A DNA stretch of 32,934 nt, from contig NZ_JAUNKD010000016.1 in assembly GCF_030532915.1 (NCBI RefSeq), positions 1-32,934 of the forward strand, read 5' to 3'. Source of the DNA: Capnocytophaga sp. (GTDB lineage: Bacteria > Bacteroidota > Bacteroidia > Flavobacteriales > Flavobacteriaceae). The position numbers and the translations under genes are program-made. Below the pieces are notes generated by a model. That model had not been told where the DNA came from. It worked only from the letters and a program-made list of their open reading frames with translations, and searched no databases. Below are positions 15,493 to 23,990 of the stretch, one piece after another (position 1 is the stretch's first letter; every line of letters starts with the position of its first letter).

Positions 15493-15737
15493 TATTTCGT
15501 ATTCTTTTTCGGATTTAACAAAATGGCATACACTTCAACGGCAAAGCCCAATAAAACTAATGTGGGGGCAAGGCGAATCCGTTGAAAATCAAATACAGAA
15601 GGGTCAAAAACGTTGGGGTCATCGCTTCCGCCTCCGCTCATTAGAATAAAACCTAAGGCTATGATACCCAGCCCAATAAGCATAAAAAGATAATTTTTCT
15701 TTCCGAAAATTAATGTAGAATGATGTTTGTTATTCAT
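15492..15737 (-). CDS. DUF3098 family small membrane protein
   Basis: An 81-residue protein with two membrane segments, at about 17-34 and 57-75. The conserved linker contains MSGGGSDDPNVFDPSVFDF, the hallmark of DUF3098. The function is unknown. It starts 3 nt after ftsX and overlaps uppP by one base. The ftsX-DUF3098-uppP order is, as I recall, common in flavobacteria and suggests a role in envelope assembly or division. Confidence 0.88.
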   Translation of the reverse strand: MNNKHHSTLIFGKKNYLFMLIGLGIIALGFILMSGGGSDDPNVFDPSVFDFQRIRLAPTLVLLGFAVEVYAILLNPKKNTK

Positions 15738-15740
15738 ATC

Positions 15741-16619
15741 TTAATAATATAGGTCGTTTGTGTTTAGATTTAAGAATCGTTGTGCCGCAAAATAGGTGCT
15801 AAGCCAAGTGATTACCACACCAATAATAAAAATAACGGTAAAAACGATAATCATATCACCCGTGTTTGAAAATATCTGAAATTCAGCAGATATTGAACTG
15901 ATATAGCGCAAGCAACCGTACAGCAAGCCAATGGCAAGTAAAGCGCTGAGAACGCCCAACCGGATGTTGGTTAAAATAAACGGGCGACGGATAAAACTGC
16001 GCGTAGCTCCCACGAGTTGCATCGTTTTGATAATGAATCGTTTGGAGTAAATTGACAACCGAATGGAAGAGTTTATCAATAAAACGGCAATGAAAGTGAA
16101 TAATCCGCTGAAAATAAGTAGTATAACACCAATTCGGTTTACGTTTTCGTGAATGAGTGCAACGAGTGATTTATCATAAACCACTTCTGAAACGAACGAG
16201 TTTTGCGAAAGTTCTTTTTCAAGTTGCCGCATTTTTTCGGGTTCGGCAAATTCAGCTTTCAAACTCAAATCAATTGAATTTTGTAACGGATTATCGCCCA
16301 CAAAGGTAACGAAATCTTCCCCGATTTCTTCACTAAATGTTTCGGCTGCTTCTTCTTTTGAAGTGAATTTCAGTGATTTAACGTATTCAGCAATGGAAAG
16401 TGTTTTTTGCAATTGTTCAATATCGGCACTTTTGGCGTTATCTTTTAAGAAAATAGTTATGGAAACCTGTTCTTTAAAATAATTCGCCAATCGCTGTGAA
16501 CTCAAAATTAAAAAGCCCAAAACTCCCAACAAGAAAAGTACCAATGAAATACTTATAATTACTGAAAAATAAGAAGTTATCAGTCGTCTTCGATTAAAAA
16601 TGTCTATTGATTTTGCCAA
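15741..16619 (-). CDS. ftsX: Cell-division permease-like protein FtsX
   Basis: With the ATPase FtsE, FtsX couples septal peptidoglycan hydrolysis to division. The 292-residue protein has the FtsX layout: a short basic N-terminus, a first membrane segment at about residues 19-40, an extracytoplasmic domain to about residue 165 (with FKEQVSITIFLKDNAKSADI near its start), then three more membrane segments. The permease segment SIRLSIYSKRFIIKTMQLVG near residue 185 is typical. ftsE is not adjacent. It heads the ftsX-DUF3098-uppP operon. Confidence 0.94.
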   Translation of the reverse strand: MAKSIDIFNRRRLITSYFSVIISISLVLFLLGVLGFLILSSQRLANYFKEQVSITIFLKDNAKSADIEQLQKTLSIAEYVKSLKFTSKEEAAETFSEEIGEDFVTFVGDNPLQNSIDLSLKAEFAEPEKMRQLEKELSQNSFVSEVVYDKSLVALIHENVNRIGVILLIFSGLFTFIAVLLINSSIRLSIYSKRFIIKTMQLVGATRSFIRRPFILTNIRLGVLSALLAIGLLYGCLRYISSISAEFQIFSNTGDMIIVFTVIFIIGVVITWLSTYFAAQRFLNLNTNDLYY

Positions 16620-16749
16620 TTTTTTTCGTTTTTCAAATAATCGGGTAAAATTACAAAAAAAACGGCAAATGACAATGAAATAATGTCAAAAAATATGATT
16701 TTGATATTTTACCATATTATTTTTATGACAAAGAAGGTATTATAAAATA

Positions 16750-16783
16750 AAACTACCGATTGAAATAGTTCAATCGGTAGTTT
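16750..16783 (-). terminator. prc terminator
   Basis: A 15-bp perfect stem, core CTACCGATTGAA and TTCAATCGGTAG, loop of 4 nt, followed on the minus strand by a T-rich tract. It lies 17 nt beyond the prc stop. Confidence 0.9.
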
Positions 16784-16800
16784 CTAATCAAATTTATAAC

Positions 16801-18888
16801 CTATGAATTCAAATCTTTCAAAACATTTACAGCTTCATTCACATAAACATCTTTTTGTAAATTTTCGTGCCAGCGGTCGCGACTTAGTTTCAAATTCTCA
16901 TCGGTTTTCACTTTTTCTTCTTCTGACGGAAGTGAAACAAATTTGAGATTTGATTTGTAATCATTTATCGCTTTGAAACGCTTGGCATCTTGCTCATCTT
17001 TTTCGATTACTTTTTTGTAAGCCTCGTAATTCAGCGGAAAAACGTTTTTGTCGCGCTGTTGTTTTATCCATTTGGCATTTTCGTCAATGAGTTTCAAATG
17101 CGTGTTCTCACTAATGCGTTTGTTGCTGTTTTCAATGGCTTTATTGAAGTTTGAATGATGCTCCCAAGTGTTAAATTTCACAGGGTCAATGTTATCCCAT
17201 TTCATAGCATTGGGTAAATCACGCTCGCCTATGTCGATGTATTTGTATTTGTCGGGCGTTACAATGTCGCTTTTCACACCTTCCAACTGGGTGGAACCTC
17301 CGTTGATTCGGTAGAATTTTTGAATGGTGTATTTCAAAGCACCTAAATCACCGAATGAATTTCTGCGAACATAATTATTCAAATCTTCAAAACCTTGCAC
17401 GGTTCCTTTTCCGTAAGTTTGTTTGCCTCCGATAACGATGGCTCGTTTGTAATCTTGCATCGCGGCAGCCAAAATTTCAGAAGCCGAAGCCGAAAGTTCG
17501 TTAGTCAAAATCACCAAAGAGCCGCTCCACTGAATGCGAGGGTCGTTATCCGAAAGCACATCAATGCGCCCGCGTGGCGATTTCACTTGTACCACAGGTC
17601 CGTTTTTGATAAACAAACCGGCAATGTCCACAACGGTTTTGAGCGAGCCTCCGCCGTTGTTGCGCAAATCTACGATAAGTCCGTCAATATTTTCTTTTTT
17701 CAATTTTTCGATTTCCAGTGCCATATCCGAAGCGGCGTTACGCTCTTTTTGGTCTTTAAAATCAATATAAAATTTAGGAAGATTGATGATTCCGTAATTT
17801 TTATCACCATCTTTTATAATAGCCGACTTGGCAAAAGTTTCTTCCAATTCTACCACATCACGAATGATGGGAATAATGGCGATGGTTCCATCAACGCGTT
17901 TTACGGTAAGCCGAACTTCGGTGCCTTTTGGACCTTTGATGAGTTTCACCACATCGTCTAAACGCATACCCACCACATCAACAGGCTCTTCGTTTTTTTG
18001 AGCCACTTTAATGATAATGTCGCCTACTTCCAAGAGTTTTCCTTTCCAAACCGGACCTCCGGAAATAATGTTCGTGATGTGAACTCCGTCGTGTTTTTTC
18101 TGTAATTGTGCTCCAATGCCTTCAAACTTTCCTGAAATATCACGGTCAAAATTGTCCTTTATGTCAGGCGCCATATAGTTAGAATGTGGGTCGAAGGTTT
18201 CAGTAATGGCATTTACGTAAATGTTAAACCATTCCTGTTTGGTGATTTCGTTATAAAATGAAAACAGGTCAAGAAACGTTTTTTCAGTGTTTTCAATGGC
18301 TTCTTTTTGCAGTTCTTTCGCCGGTTTTATCTGGTACTTAGCGTCTTTCTCTTTTTTTGTGTTTTCTTCTTTCTCTTTGGTTGTGTAATTTGAAAGTACT
18401 GAGAATGTGATGATTTGTTTCCAACGATTTTGCAATTCACTTTTGTTTTTTACGTACGAAAGTTTCTCAAAATCCGTGTTAATGTTTTCTTTTGATGAGA
18501 AATTAATCGGTTTTTTCAGAATTTCTTGGGCAATTTCTTGCGCTTCTTTCATTCGTGTGATAAGGCGCTCGTAGGTAAGGTTGAAAAACGTAAGGTCGTC
18601 GTTTTTCAAATCATCGTCCAAACGCATTTCGTATTTTTTAAATTCATTGATGTCTGATTGTAAAAAATATCGCTTTTGTGCGTCTAAATTTTCAATGTAA
18701 TTTTTGTACATTTGTTTTGAAAACGCATCGTTGATTTCTGCCGGACTAAAATGTTTGTTTGCCAAAATATGCTGAACGATTTCTATCAGAAGTTTGTCTT
18801 TGTCAGGATTATCAAGTTTTTTACTTGTAAAACTGCAAGATGCAAACGAAATAAGCAGCAAACTTAAAACTATTGAAATTTTTTTCAT
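16801..18888 (-). CDS. prc: Tail-specific (C-terminal processing) protease Prc, family S41
   Basis: A periplasmic serine protease that trims or degrades proteins at exposed C-termini, including peptidoglycan-related enzymes. It has 695 residues, close to the E. coli enzyme. The signal (residues 1-18) ends in SFASC, a possible though imperfect lipobox at Cys18. An N-terminal helical domain is followed by a PDZ domain near residues 255-335 (FEGIGAQLQKKHDG, then VGDIIIKVAQ). The protease core has the SASASE serine motif around residues 466-471 and the catalytic lysine Lys494 in QTYGKGTVQ. The C-terminal part (about 560-695) is the charged DUF3340 domain. It has its own terminator. Confidence 0.96.
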   Translation of the reverse strand: MKKISIVLSLLLISFASCSFTSKKLDNPDKDKLLIEIVQHILANKHFSPAEINDAFSKQMYKNYIENLDAQKRYFLQSDINEFKKYEMRLDDDLKNDDLTFFNLTYERLITRMKEAQEIAQEILKKPINFSSKENINTDFEKLSYVKNKSELQNRWKQIITFSVLSNYTTKEKEENTKKEKDAKYQIKPAKELQKEAIENTEKTFLDLFSFYNEITKQEWFNIYVNAITETFDPHSNYMAPDIKDNFDRDISGKFEGIGAQLQKKHDGVHITNIISGGPVWKGKLLEVGDIIIKVAQKNEEPVDVVGMRLDDVVKLIKGPKGTEVRLTVKRVDGTIAIIPIIRDVVELEETFAKSAIIKDGDKNYGIINLPKFYIDFKDQKERNAASDMALEIEKLKKENIDGLIVDLRNNGGGSLKTVVDIAGLFIKNGPVVQVKSPRGRIDVLSDNDPRIQWSGSLVILTNELSASASEILAAAMQDYKRAIVIGGKQTYGKGTVQGFEDLNNYVRRNSFGDLGALKYTIQKFYRINGGSTQLEGVKSDIVTPDKYKYIDIGERDLPNAMKWDNIDPVKFNTWEHHSNFNKAIENSNKRISENTHLKLIDENAKWIKQQRDKNVFPLNYEAYKKVIEKDEQDAKRFKAINDYKSNLKFVSLPSEEEKVKTDENLKLSRDRWHENLQKDVYVNEAVNVLKDLNS

Positions 18889-18998
18889 CTGATTTTGGGT
18901 TAAATGGTAATTTTTATTTAGTGTGATTTTAATTATTTTTTTTCCTTATCTGGGTATGGTATGTTTTAGCAAAATTGATGCCATAAATAATTATTTGG

Positions 18999-19006
18999 CA
19001 AACTTA
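18999..19006 (-). promoter_or_regulatory. Possible -7 box for prc
   Basis: TAAGTTTG on the minus strand matches TAnnTTTG, but it lies about 110 nt before the prc start and no good -33 element is seen. Confidence 0.3.
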
Positions 19007-19130
19007 CGCAAAAAAAATGTGAAATCTTGATTTTTTACAAAAAACATATGCAATTTTAACAGATTAAATTTTTGAAGGAAAAGCAAGTGGTTCGAAAACA
19101 GAATGATTTTTTTGGTTTTTACAAAAATGT

Positions 19131-19138
19131 TACCTTTG
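19131..19138 (+). promoter_or_regulatory. -7 box for the cysteine desulfurase gene
   Basis: TACCTTTG matches TAnnTTTG, 19 nt before ATG 19158. A TTTG at 19111-19114 is 16 nt upstream, slightly closer than usual. Confidence 0.55.
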
Positions 19139-19157
19139 CAAAAAAGTCAGACGCAAG

Positions 19158-20306
19158 ATGAATGCACGAATATATTTTGATAACGCTTCAACCACGCAGC
19201 CTTATCAGGAAGTGATTGATAAGGTAACTGAAATATTGTCAGATGTTTACGGCAATCCGTCGTCCACTCACAGTTTGGGGCGTACGGCAAAATCATTTAT
19301 TGAAAATGCCCGAAAAAACATAGCAAAAAAACTTGGCGTACAAGCCTCCGAAATTGTTTTTACTTCCGGTGGAACGGAAGCTAATAACTTGATTTTAAGG
19401 AGTTGTGTGCGTGATTTGGGAGTTAAAGTCGTCATTACTTCCAAAATAGAGCACCACGCCGTGTTGTATACTCTTGAAAAATTACAAACCGAATATGGTT
19501 TTGATATTCAGTATGTTAATCTAAATAAGCAAGGCGACGTGGATTTACAACATTTGCAAGAAATATTGCAAGGTGTTCAAAATCAAAATGTTTTGGTGAG
19601 TTTGATGCACGTAAATAACGAAATAGGTAACATACTTCCGTTAAAAAAGGTGGCGTACCTGTGTAAGACGTTCAATGCTTATTTTCATTCAGATACGGTG
19701 CAATCAATGGGGCATTTTAAACTTGATTTTGGTAAGATTCCGATAGATTTTGCAACGGCTTCGGCTCATAAGTTTCACGGAATCAAAGGAGTAGGTTTTG
19801 TGTATGTAAGAAAAGGAATCGGGTTGCAATCGTCTGTTTTTGGGGGAGAACAGGAGCGCGGATTGCGAAGCGGAACAGAATCGTTACACGATATAATGGC
19901 GATGGAAACTGCTTTTTTGCAATCGTATGACGAAATGAAAAAAAAAATACGGCAATTAAAAGAATTGAAAGAATATTTTTTAAACCGATTTTCTACAACT
20001 TTTCCTGAAATTCAATTTAACGGACAATCAGGTAATTTGGAAAAAAGTTCACATACAATTGTGAATGTGGCGTTTCCGTTTTTGAAAAATAAAGCCGATG
20101 TTTTATTATTTTATCTTGATTTAAAGGGAGTTGCTTGTTCAAAAGGAAGTGCTTGCCAAAGCGGAAGCATCCAAGATTCGCACGTGCTTTCAGCTTTTTT
20201 GTCGGAAGATGAACTGAAAATACCCTCATTGCGTTTTTCGTTTTCACATTTCAATACGAAAAAAGAAATTGATGCCTTAATTCAAATAATTCAAGAAATT
20301 AACTAA
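19158..20306 (+). CDS. Cysteine desulfurase (NifS/IscS-like, aminotransferase class V)
   Basis: Converts cysteine to alanine and passes the sulfur as a persulfide, for iron-sulfur clusters or thiolated tRNA. The 382-residue PLP enzyme has the expected motifs: YFDNASTTQP at the start, TSGGTEANNL near residue 70, HVNNEIGN near residue 152, the PLP lysine Lys205 in SAHKFHG, and the sulfur-accepting Cys333 in the GSACQSGS loop. That loop makes it the IscS/NifS type rather than SufS. No iscU or other iron-sulfur assembly gene is adjacent, so its acceptor is unknown. Confidence 0.94.
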   Translation: MNARIYFDNASTTQPYQEVIDKVTEILSDVYGNPSSTHSLGRTAKSFIENARKNIAKKLGVQASEIVFTSGGTEANNLILRSCVRDLGVKVVITSKIEHHAVLYTLEKLQTEYGFDIQYVNLNKQGDVDLQHLQEILQGVQNQNVLVSLMHVNNEIGNILPLKKVAYLCKTFNAYFHSDTVQSMGHFKLDFGKIPIDFATASAHKFHGIKGVGFVYVRKGIGLQSSVFGGEQERGLRSGTESLHDIMAMETAFLQSYDEMKKKIRQLKELKEYFLNRFSTTFPEIQFNGQSGNLEKSSHTIVNVAFPFLKNKADVLLFYLDLKGVACSKGSACQSGSIQDSHVLSAFLSEDELKIPSLRFSFSHFNTKKEIDALIQIIQEIN

Positions 20307-20538
20307 ATTTACAGATTTATATTTTTTTTGAAGTTATTGTTTTTCTTTTCGAAGATATAAAGGTCTGAAAATTAATTATATATTTGTAAATTGTTGATTT
20401 TTAATGATATCTGATGATTTAGTTTAAAAAAATGATTCAGTGATACATAATTGCTTCATACTTAGCACTGAAATAAAGTTAAATGTATTTTTTCGTTTAA
20501 AAAAAGCCAAAAAAGGTCGGTATTTCAAAAAAAAGTAG

Positions 20539-20546
20539 TAATTTTA
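20539..20546 (+). promoter_or_regulatory. Promoter-like core before pfkA
   Basis: TAATTTTA followed by CCTCG, about 30 nt before the pfkA start, resembles the pckA upstream core (12735-12742). A better consensus match, TATATTTG at 20379-20386, lies 186 nt upstream and could be a second start. The gap 20307-20572 otherwise shows nothing. Confidence 0.35.
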
Positions 20547-20572
20547 CCTCGAAAAAAATAATCAATATATAA

Positions 20573-21568
20573 ATGTCAGAAAAAAAGATTAAAAAAATAG
20601 CAGTTTTGACCTCCGGAGGAGATGCTCCCGGAATGAATGCCGCCATTCGTGCGGTGGTTCGTACGTGTGCTTATCACAATGTGAAAGTTTTAGGTGTGTA
20701 TCGCGGTTATCAAGGAATGATTGAAGCCGATTTTGTGGAGTTGAATGCCCGTAGCGTTCGCGACACCATTAACAAAGGGGGAACGTTCTTAAAATCAGCG
20801 CGTTCAAAAGAATTTCGCACCAAAGAAGGACGACAAAAAGCTTATGAAAACTTAAAAAAACACGATGTTGATGCCTTGGTAGTTATCGGCGGAGACGGTT
20901 CATTTACAGGGGCTTTGCTTTTTAATGAGGAACACAATTTCCCCGTGATGGGCATTCCCGGAACCATTGATAACGACATTTACGGAACAAGCCACACGTT
21001 GGGGTACGATACGGCGTTAAACACGGCTGTTGAGGCAATTGATAAAATCCGTGATACGGCAAGCTCGCACAACCGAATGTTTTTTATCGAAGTGATGGGG
21101 CGTGATGCCGGATTTATCGCCTTGAACACGGGTATTGGCGTGGGGGCAGAACGCATTTTGATTCCTGAGGAAAATACGCCTATTGAGGAACTTCTGCAAG
21201 ACATCGAAGAAGGGCACGCCAAAGGAAAAACCTCTAATATTATCGTGGTTGCCGAGGGCGACAAAACCGGTAAAAACATCTTTGAATTAAAGGAATACGT
21301 AGAGAAAAAACATCCCGAGTACGACATTCGCGTGGCGATTTTGGGGCATATGCAACGCGGCGGAGCGCCTTCGTGTTATGACCGCGTGCTTGCCAGTCGT
21401 ATGGGGGTGAAAGCCGTTGAAACGTTGCTTGAAGGAAAATCAAACTATATGGTGGGTGTAAACAACGATAAAATCGACCTAACGCCGCTTGAAAAAGCCA
21501 TTAAAGGCGGTGGCGAAAGCAAATTAGACAAAGGGCTTATTCGCGTAGCCGAAATAATGAGCGTGTAA
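20573..21568 (+). CDS. pfkA: ATP-dependent 6-phosphofructokinase
   Basis: Phosphorylates fructose 6-phosphate, the committed step of glycolysis. The 331-residue length is standard. Visible motifs are VLTSGGDAPGMNAAIRAVVR at the nucleotide site, GGDGS at about residues 106-110 with Gly109, which marks the ATP-using rather than the pyrophosphate-using type, and the catalytic PGTIDND with Asp133 and Asp135. ILGHMQRGGAP near residue 258 binds substrate. In flavobacteria pfkA is, as I recall, often followed directly by gapA; here about 4 kb of accessory genes lie between them. A hairpin terminator follows. Confidence 0.97.
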   Translation: MSEKKIKKIAVLTSGGDAPGMNAAIRAVVRTCAYHNVKVLGVYRGYQGMIEADFVELNARSVRDTINKGGTFLKSARSKEFRTKEGRQKAYENLKKHDVDALVVIGGDGSFTGALLFNEEHNFPVMGIPGTIDNDIYGTSHTLGYDTALNTAVEAIDKIRDTASSHNRMFFIEVMGRDAGFIALNTGIGVGAERILIPEENTPIEELLQDIEEGHAKGKTSNIIVVAEGDKTGKNIFELKEYVEKKHPEYDIRVAILGHMQRGGAPSCYDRVLASRMGVKAVETLLEGKSNYMVGVNNDKIDLTPLEKAIKGGGESKLDKGLIRVAEIMSV

Positions 21569-21591
21569 TTGGCTGTTTTTCAGCTGAAAAT

Positions 21592-21632
21592 AATTTCTTT
21601 ATTTCTGTCGGAATGGCAGAAATAAAGAAATT
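21592..21632 (+). terminator. pfkA terminator
   Basis: A 16-bp perfect stem (21592-21607 with 21617-21632, core TTTCTTTATTTCTG) and a 9-nt loop, followed by further T. It marks the left edge of the accessory stretch. Confidence 0.8.
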
Positions 21633-21696
21633 TTTACCGAAGAAGCAAATTTTGATTTTTCGTACAAAATTTAAGAGGACATAAAAACAAAAGCGT

Positions 21697-22275
21697 ATGG
21701 AAATCACTAACTTATCACAATTAGACCCCAACGGAACATACACCTATGCGGATTATTTGCTGTGGAAATTCAAAGAGCGGGTAGAACTTTTCAAAGGCAA
21801 GATTTTTGCGATGAGTCCTGCGCCTGCACGGGTTCATCAGGAAGTTTTGCGGAATTTATACGATACATTTTCACGTGTGTTCAGAGGGCAAAAATGCAAA
21901 TTGTATTTTGCTCCGTTTGATGTGCGTTTACCCCAGAAAAACGGGGAAGTAGTTACGGTGGTTCAGCCTGATTTATGCGTAATTTGTGATTTGAGCAAGT
22001 TAGATGAAAAAGGCTGTCAAGGAGCACCCGATTTGGTGGTGGAAATCGTTTCACCGGGAAATTCAAAACGTGAGATGAAAAACAAGCTCAATTTGTATGA
22101 AGAGGCCGGCGTTCAGGAATATTGGGTGGTGCATCCTTCCGAAAAAGCCATTTTTATATATGTTTTGGAAGCAGGAAAATATCGTCCGTTGAAACCCATT
22201 TTTGAGGGAGAAATTTTCGCTTCGGTGCTTTTTCCGGAATTAAAAGTAGATGCCGACCAAGTGTTTGAAATGTAA
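21697..22275 (+). CDS. Uma2 family (DUF820) putative endonuclease, copy 1
   Basis: A 192-residue protein of the Uma2/DUF820 family, which has a restriction-endonuclease-like (PD-(D/E)xK) fold. Biological targets are mostly unknown. Family features are the N-terminal YADYLLWKFKERVELFKGKI, His47 after MSPAP, VQPDLCVI with Asp92, and PDLVVEIVSPGNSKREMKNK with Asp112 and Glu116, then the AGVQEYWVVHPSEK strand. It is a tandem duplicate of the next gene: residues 1-43 are identical, residues 44-72 have diverged strongly, and the 73-120 region is again nearly identical. Both copies share the same bases just before the ATG. The pair and the following gene look like one transcript. Confidence 0.9.
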   Translation: MEITNLSQLDPNGTYTYADYLLWKFKERVELFKGKIFAMSPAPARVHQEVLRNLYDTFSRVFRGQKCKLYFAPFDVRLPQKNGEVVTVVQPDLCVICDLSKLDEKGCQGAPDLVVEIVSPGNSKREMKNKLNLYEEAGVQEYWVVHPSEKAIFIYVLEAGKYRPLKPIFEGEIFASVLFPELKVDADQVFEM

Positions 22276-22286
22276 TTGTTAAGCGT

Positions 22287-22865
22287 ATGGAAATCACTAA
22301 CTTATCACAATTAGATCCCAACGGAACATACACCTATGCGGATTATCTGCTGTGGAAATTCAAAGAGCGGGTAGAGCTTTTTAAGGGCAAAATTTTTGCG
22401 ATGAGTCCTGCTCCAAGAACCAATCATCAGCAAATATCGGGGCGACTGCACGGAATTTTGTTTTCCTACTTTGAAAAGCGTGCTTGTCAGTTGTTTTCCG
22501 CTCCGTTTGATGTGCGTTTGCCCAACGCCCAAGGGGAAGTGGTTACGGTGGTTCAGCCCGATTTGTGCGTAATTTGTGATTTGAGCAAATTGGACGAACG
22601 CGGTTGCCAAGGGGCTCCCGATTTGGTGATAGAAATCCTTTCGCCGGGGAACATCAAAAAGGAAATGAAAAATAAATTTGAACTCTATCAAGAGGCTGGT
22701 GTTCAGGAATATTGGGTGGTTTATCCCGCTGAAAAATGTGTGTTTGTTTATGTTTTGGAAAACGGACGTTTTATGCATCGGGAAGTGGTTTTTGAAGATA
22801 GCGAATTGGTATCGTCGGTTTTTCCCGAAGTGAAAATTGATATGCAACGGGTTTTTAAAATATAA
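22287..22865 (+). CDS. Uma2 family (DUF820) putative endonuclease, copy 2
   Basis: The second of two tandem 192-residue Uma2 proteins, starting 11 nt after copy 1 and offset from it by 590 bp. It keeps the family core (NHQQIS after MSPAP, VQPDLCVI, PDLVIEILSPGN, AGVQEYWVVYP) but differs from copy 1 in residues 44-72 and in the last 50 residues. Over the first 130 bp the two genes differ at about six bases, all silent up to residue 43. That pattern points to recent duplication or gene conversion with selection for difference in the middle. The unknown helical gene follows after 5 nt. Confidence 0.9.
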   Translation: MEITNLSQLDPNGTYTYADYLLWKFKERVELFKGKIFAMSPAPRTNHQQISGRLHGILFSYFEKRACQLFSAPFDVRLPNAQGEVVTVVQPDLCVICDLSKLDERGCQGAPDLVIEILSPGNIKKEMKNKFELYQEAGVQEYWVVYPAEKCVFVYVLENGRFMHREVVFEDSELVSSVFPEVKIDMQRVFKI

Positions 22866-22870
22866 GCAGA

Positions 22871-23491
22871 ATGAAAATCTCCAAGGAACTCAAAGAGGCC
22901 ATCAGTCATTTGTCGTCAGCGGAAAAAGACAAACTCATTTTCAGATTATTAAAGAAAGATTTGGTGTTGGCAAATCGGCTTTTATTTGAACTGGTTAGCG
23001 AAGAAACCGTTGAGGAAAAACGGCAAAAAGCACAAGATAAAATAGAGCTAATGATTAAGCGTAGAAGGTTTTATTCTTGTGGGGTACTTAATATGGAAGT
23101 TCGTGAACTCAGCGGAATTATTAACGACCACGTAAGTATAACGAAAGACAAATTCGGCGAAATTTCGCTCAATTTGTTTATGATTTGTGGCATTCTTGAA
23201 ACGCATCGCGAAAATATTTTACAACACGATTTTGAAAAAGCCCAAAAATTTTGCGTAGCGGTCATTGCCCGAGCTTTTAAAATACTCATCTTGATAAAGA
23301 AATTACACGAAGATTATTTTATAGAGTTTCAAGAAGATTTACAAAAATTTGGCGAGTTAATCGGTGATAATCCGTATCTGATGAAAGCAGCCATCAACAA
23401 CGGATTAGATGTTAATTGGCTCATTTCGGGCGAAATACCCGGTGATATTGCCAAAATCCACAGAGAAATCAGAGATAACGGGTTTTTATGA
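22871..23491 (+). CDS. Unknown mostly helical protein
   Basis: A 206-residue soluble protein that I cannot assign. It begins with a charged helical segment (MKISKELKEAISHLSSAEKD), followed by a basic stretch (IELMIKRRRFYS at about residues 58-70) and then amphipathic helices. The C-terminal part reads NGLDVNWLISGEIPGDIAK. No membrane segment or catalytic motif is evident. I have an impression of similar hypothetical proteins in flavobacteria but no name. It starts 5 nt after Uma2 copy 2, so it is probably co-transcribed with the Uma2 pair and may be a partner or an unrelated passenger. Confidence 0.75.
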   Translation: MKISKELKEAISHLSSAEKDKLIFRLLKKDLVLANRLLFELVSEETVEEKRQKAQDKIELMIKRRRFYSCGVLNMEVRELSGIINDHVSITKDKFGEISLNLFMICGILETHRENILQHDFEKAQKFCVAVIARAFKILILIKKLHEDYFIEFQEDLQKFGELIGDNPYLMKAAINNGLDVNWLISGEIPGDIAKIHREIRDNGFL

Positions 23492-23536
23492 ATGTGATTA
23501 GACATAAAATCCGTGGTATTTAAAGAATAACATAAA

Positions 23537-23986
23537 ATGAATATGAAGGAAATTCGTTGGTATCAAAGGTTTTATAACTATCAGAGAGCATTAAAAAGGC
23601 TGATAGATAACATTGCTTATGTTCAGGAACACGATTCGATTTCTGAGTTTTCTGAAAGTTCGATTCAAAAAATTCCTGATATAATGAAGCAAGGAATTGT
23701 ACAAAGTTTTGAATTTACACACGAATTGGCTTGGAATGTTATTAAAGATTATGCTTATTATCAAGGAAATAATGAGATACGAGGAAGTAGAGATGCGGTT
23801 CGTTATGCGGCACAAGTAAATTTAGTTTCTGACGGGCATATTTGGATGGAAATGATTTCTGGACGTAACAGAACCTCACACGTTTATGATGAAACTGTTG
23901 TAAATGATATAGTTATGAATATTGTAACGATGTACCTTGATGCTTTTTTGAGTTTTGAAAAAACAATGGAAAAATTAAAAGAATGA
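23537..23986 (+). CDS. hepT: HepT-type HEPN toxin (HI0074 family)
   Basis: A 149-residue all-helical HEPN protein, the RNase toxin of the HEPN-MNT toxin-antitoxin family. The catalytic motif R-x4-H-x-Y is exact: Arg110, His115 and Tyr117 in RNRTSHVY. In the studied Shewanella pair the motif tyrosine is AMPylated by the partner MNT protein, which inactivates the toxin. The MNT gene follows after 4 nt. ATG 23537 is used; ATG 23543, two codons later, is equally possible. Older annotation of this family is 'nucleotidyltransferase substrate-binding protein'. Confidence 0.93.
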   Translation: MNMKEIRWYQRFYNYQRALKRLIDNIAYVQEHDSISEFSESSIQKIPDIMKQGIVQSFEFTHELAWNVIKDYAYYQGNNEIRGSRDAVRYAAQVNLVSDGHIWMEMISGRNRTSHVYDETVVNDIVMNIVTMYLDAFLSFEKTMEKLKE

Positions 23987-23990
23987 AGCG

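Noticed and set aside
22311-22847. A 178-codon minus-strand open frame
   Set aside because: Opposite the second Uma2 gene; no domain and no independent start signal.
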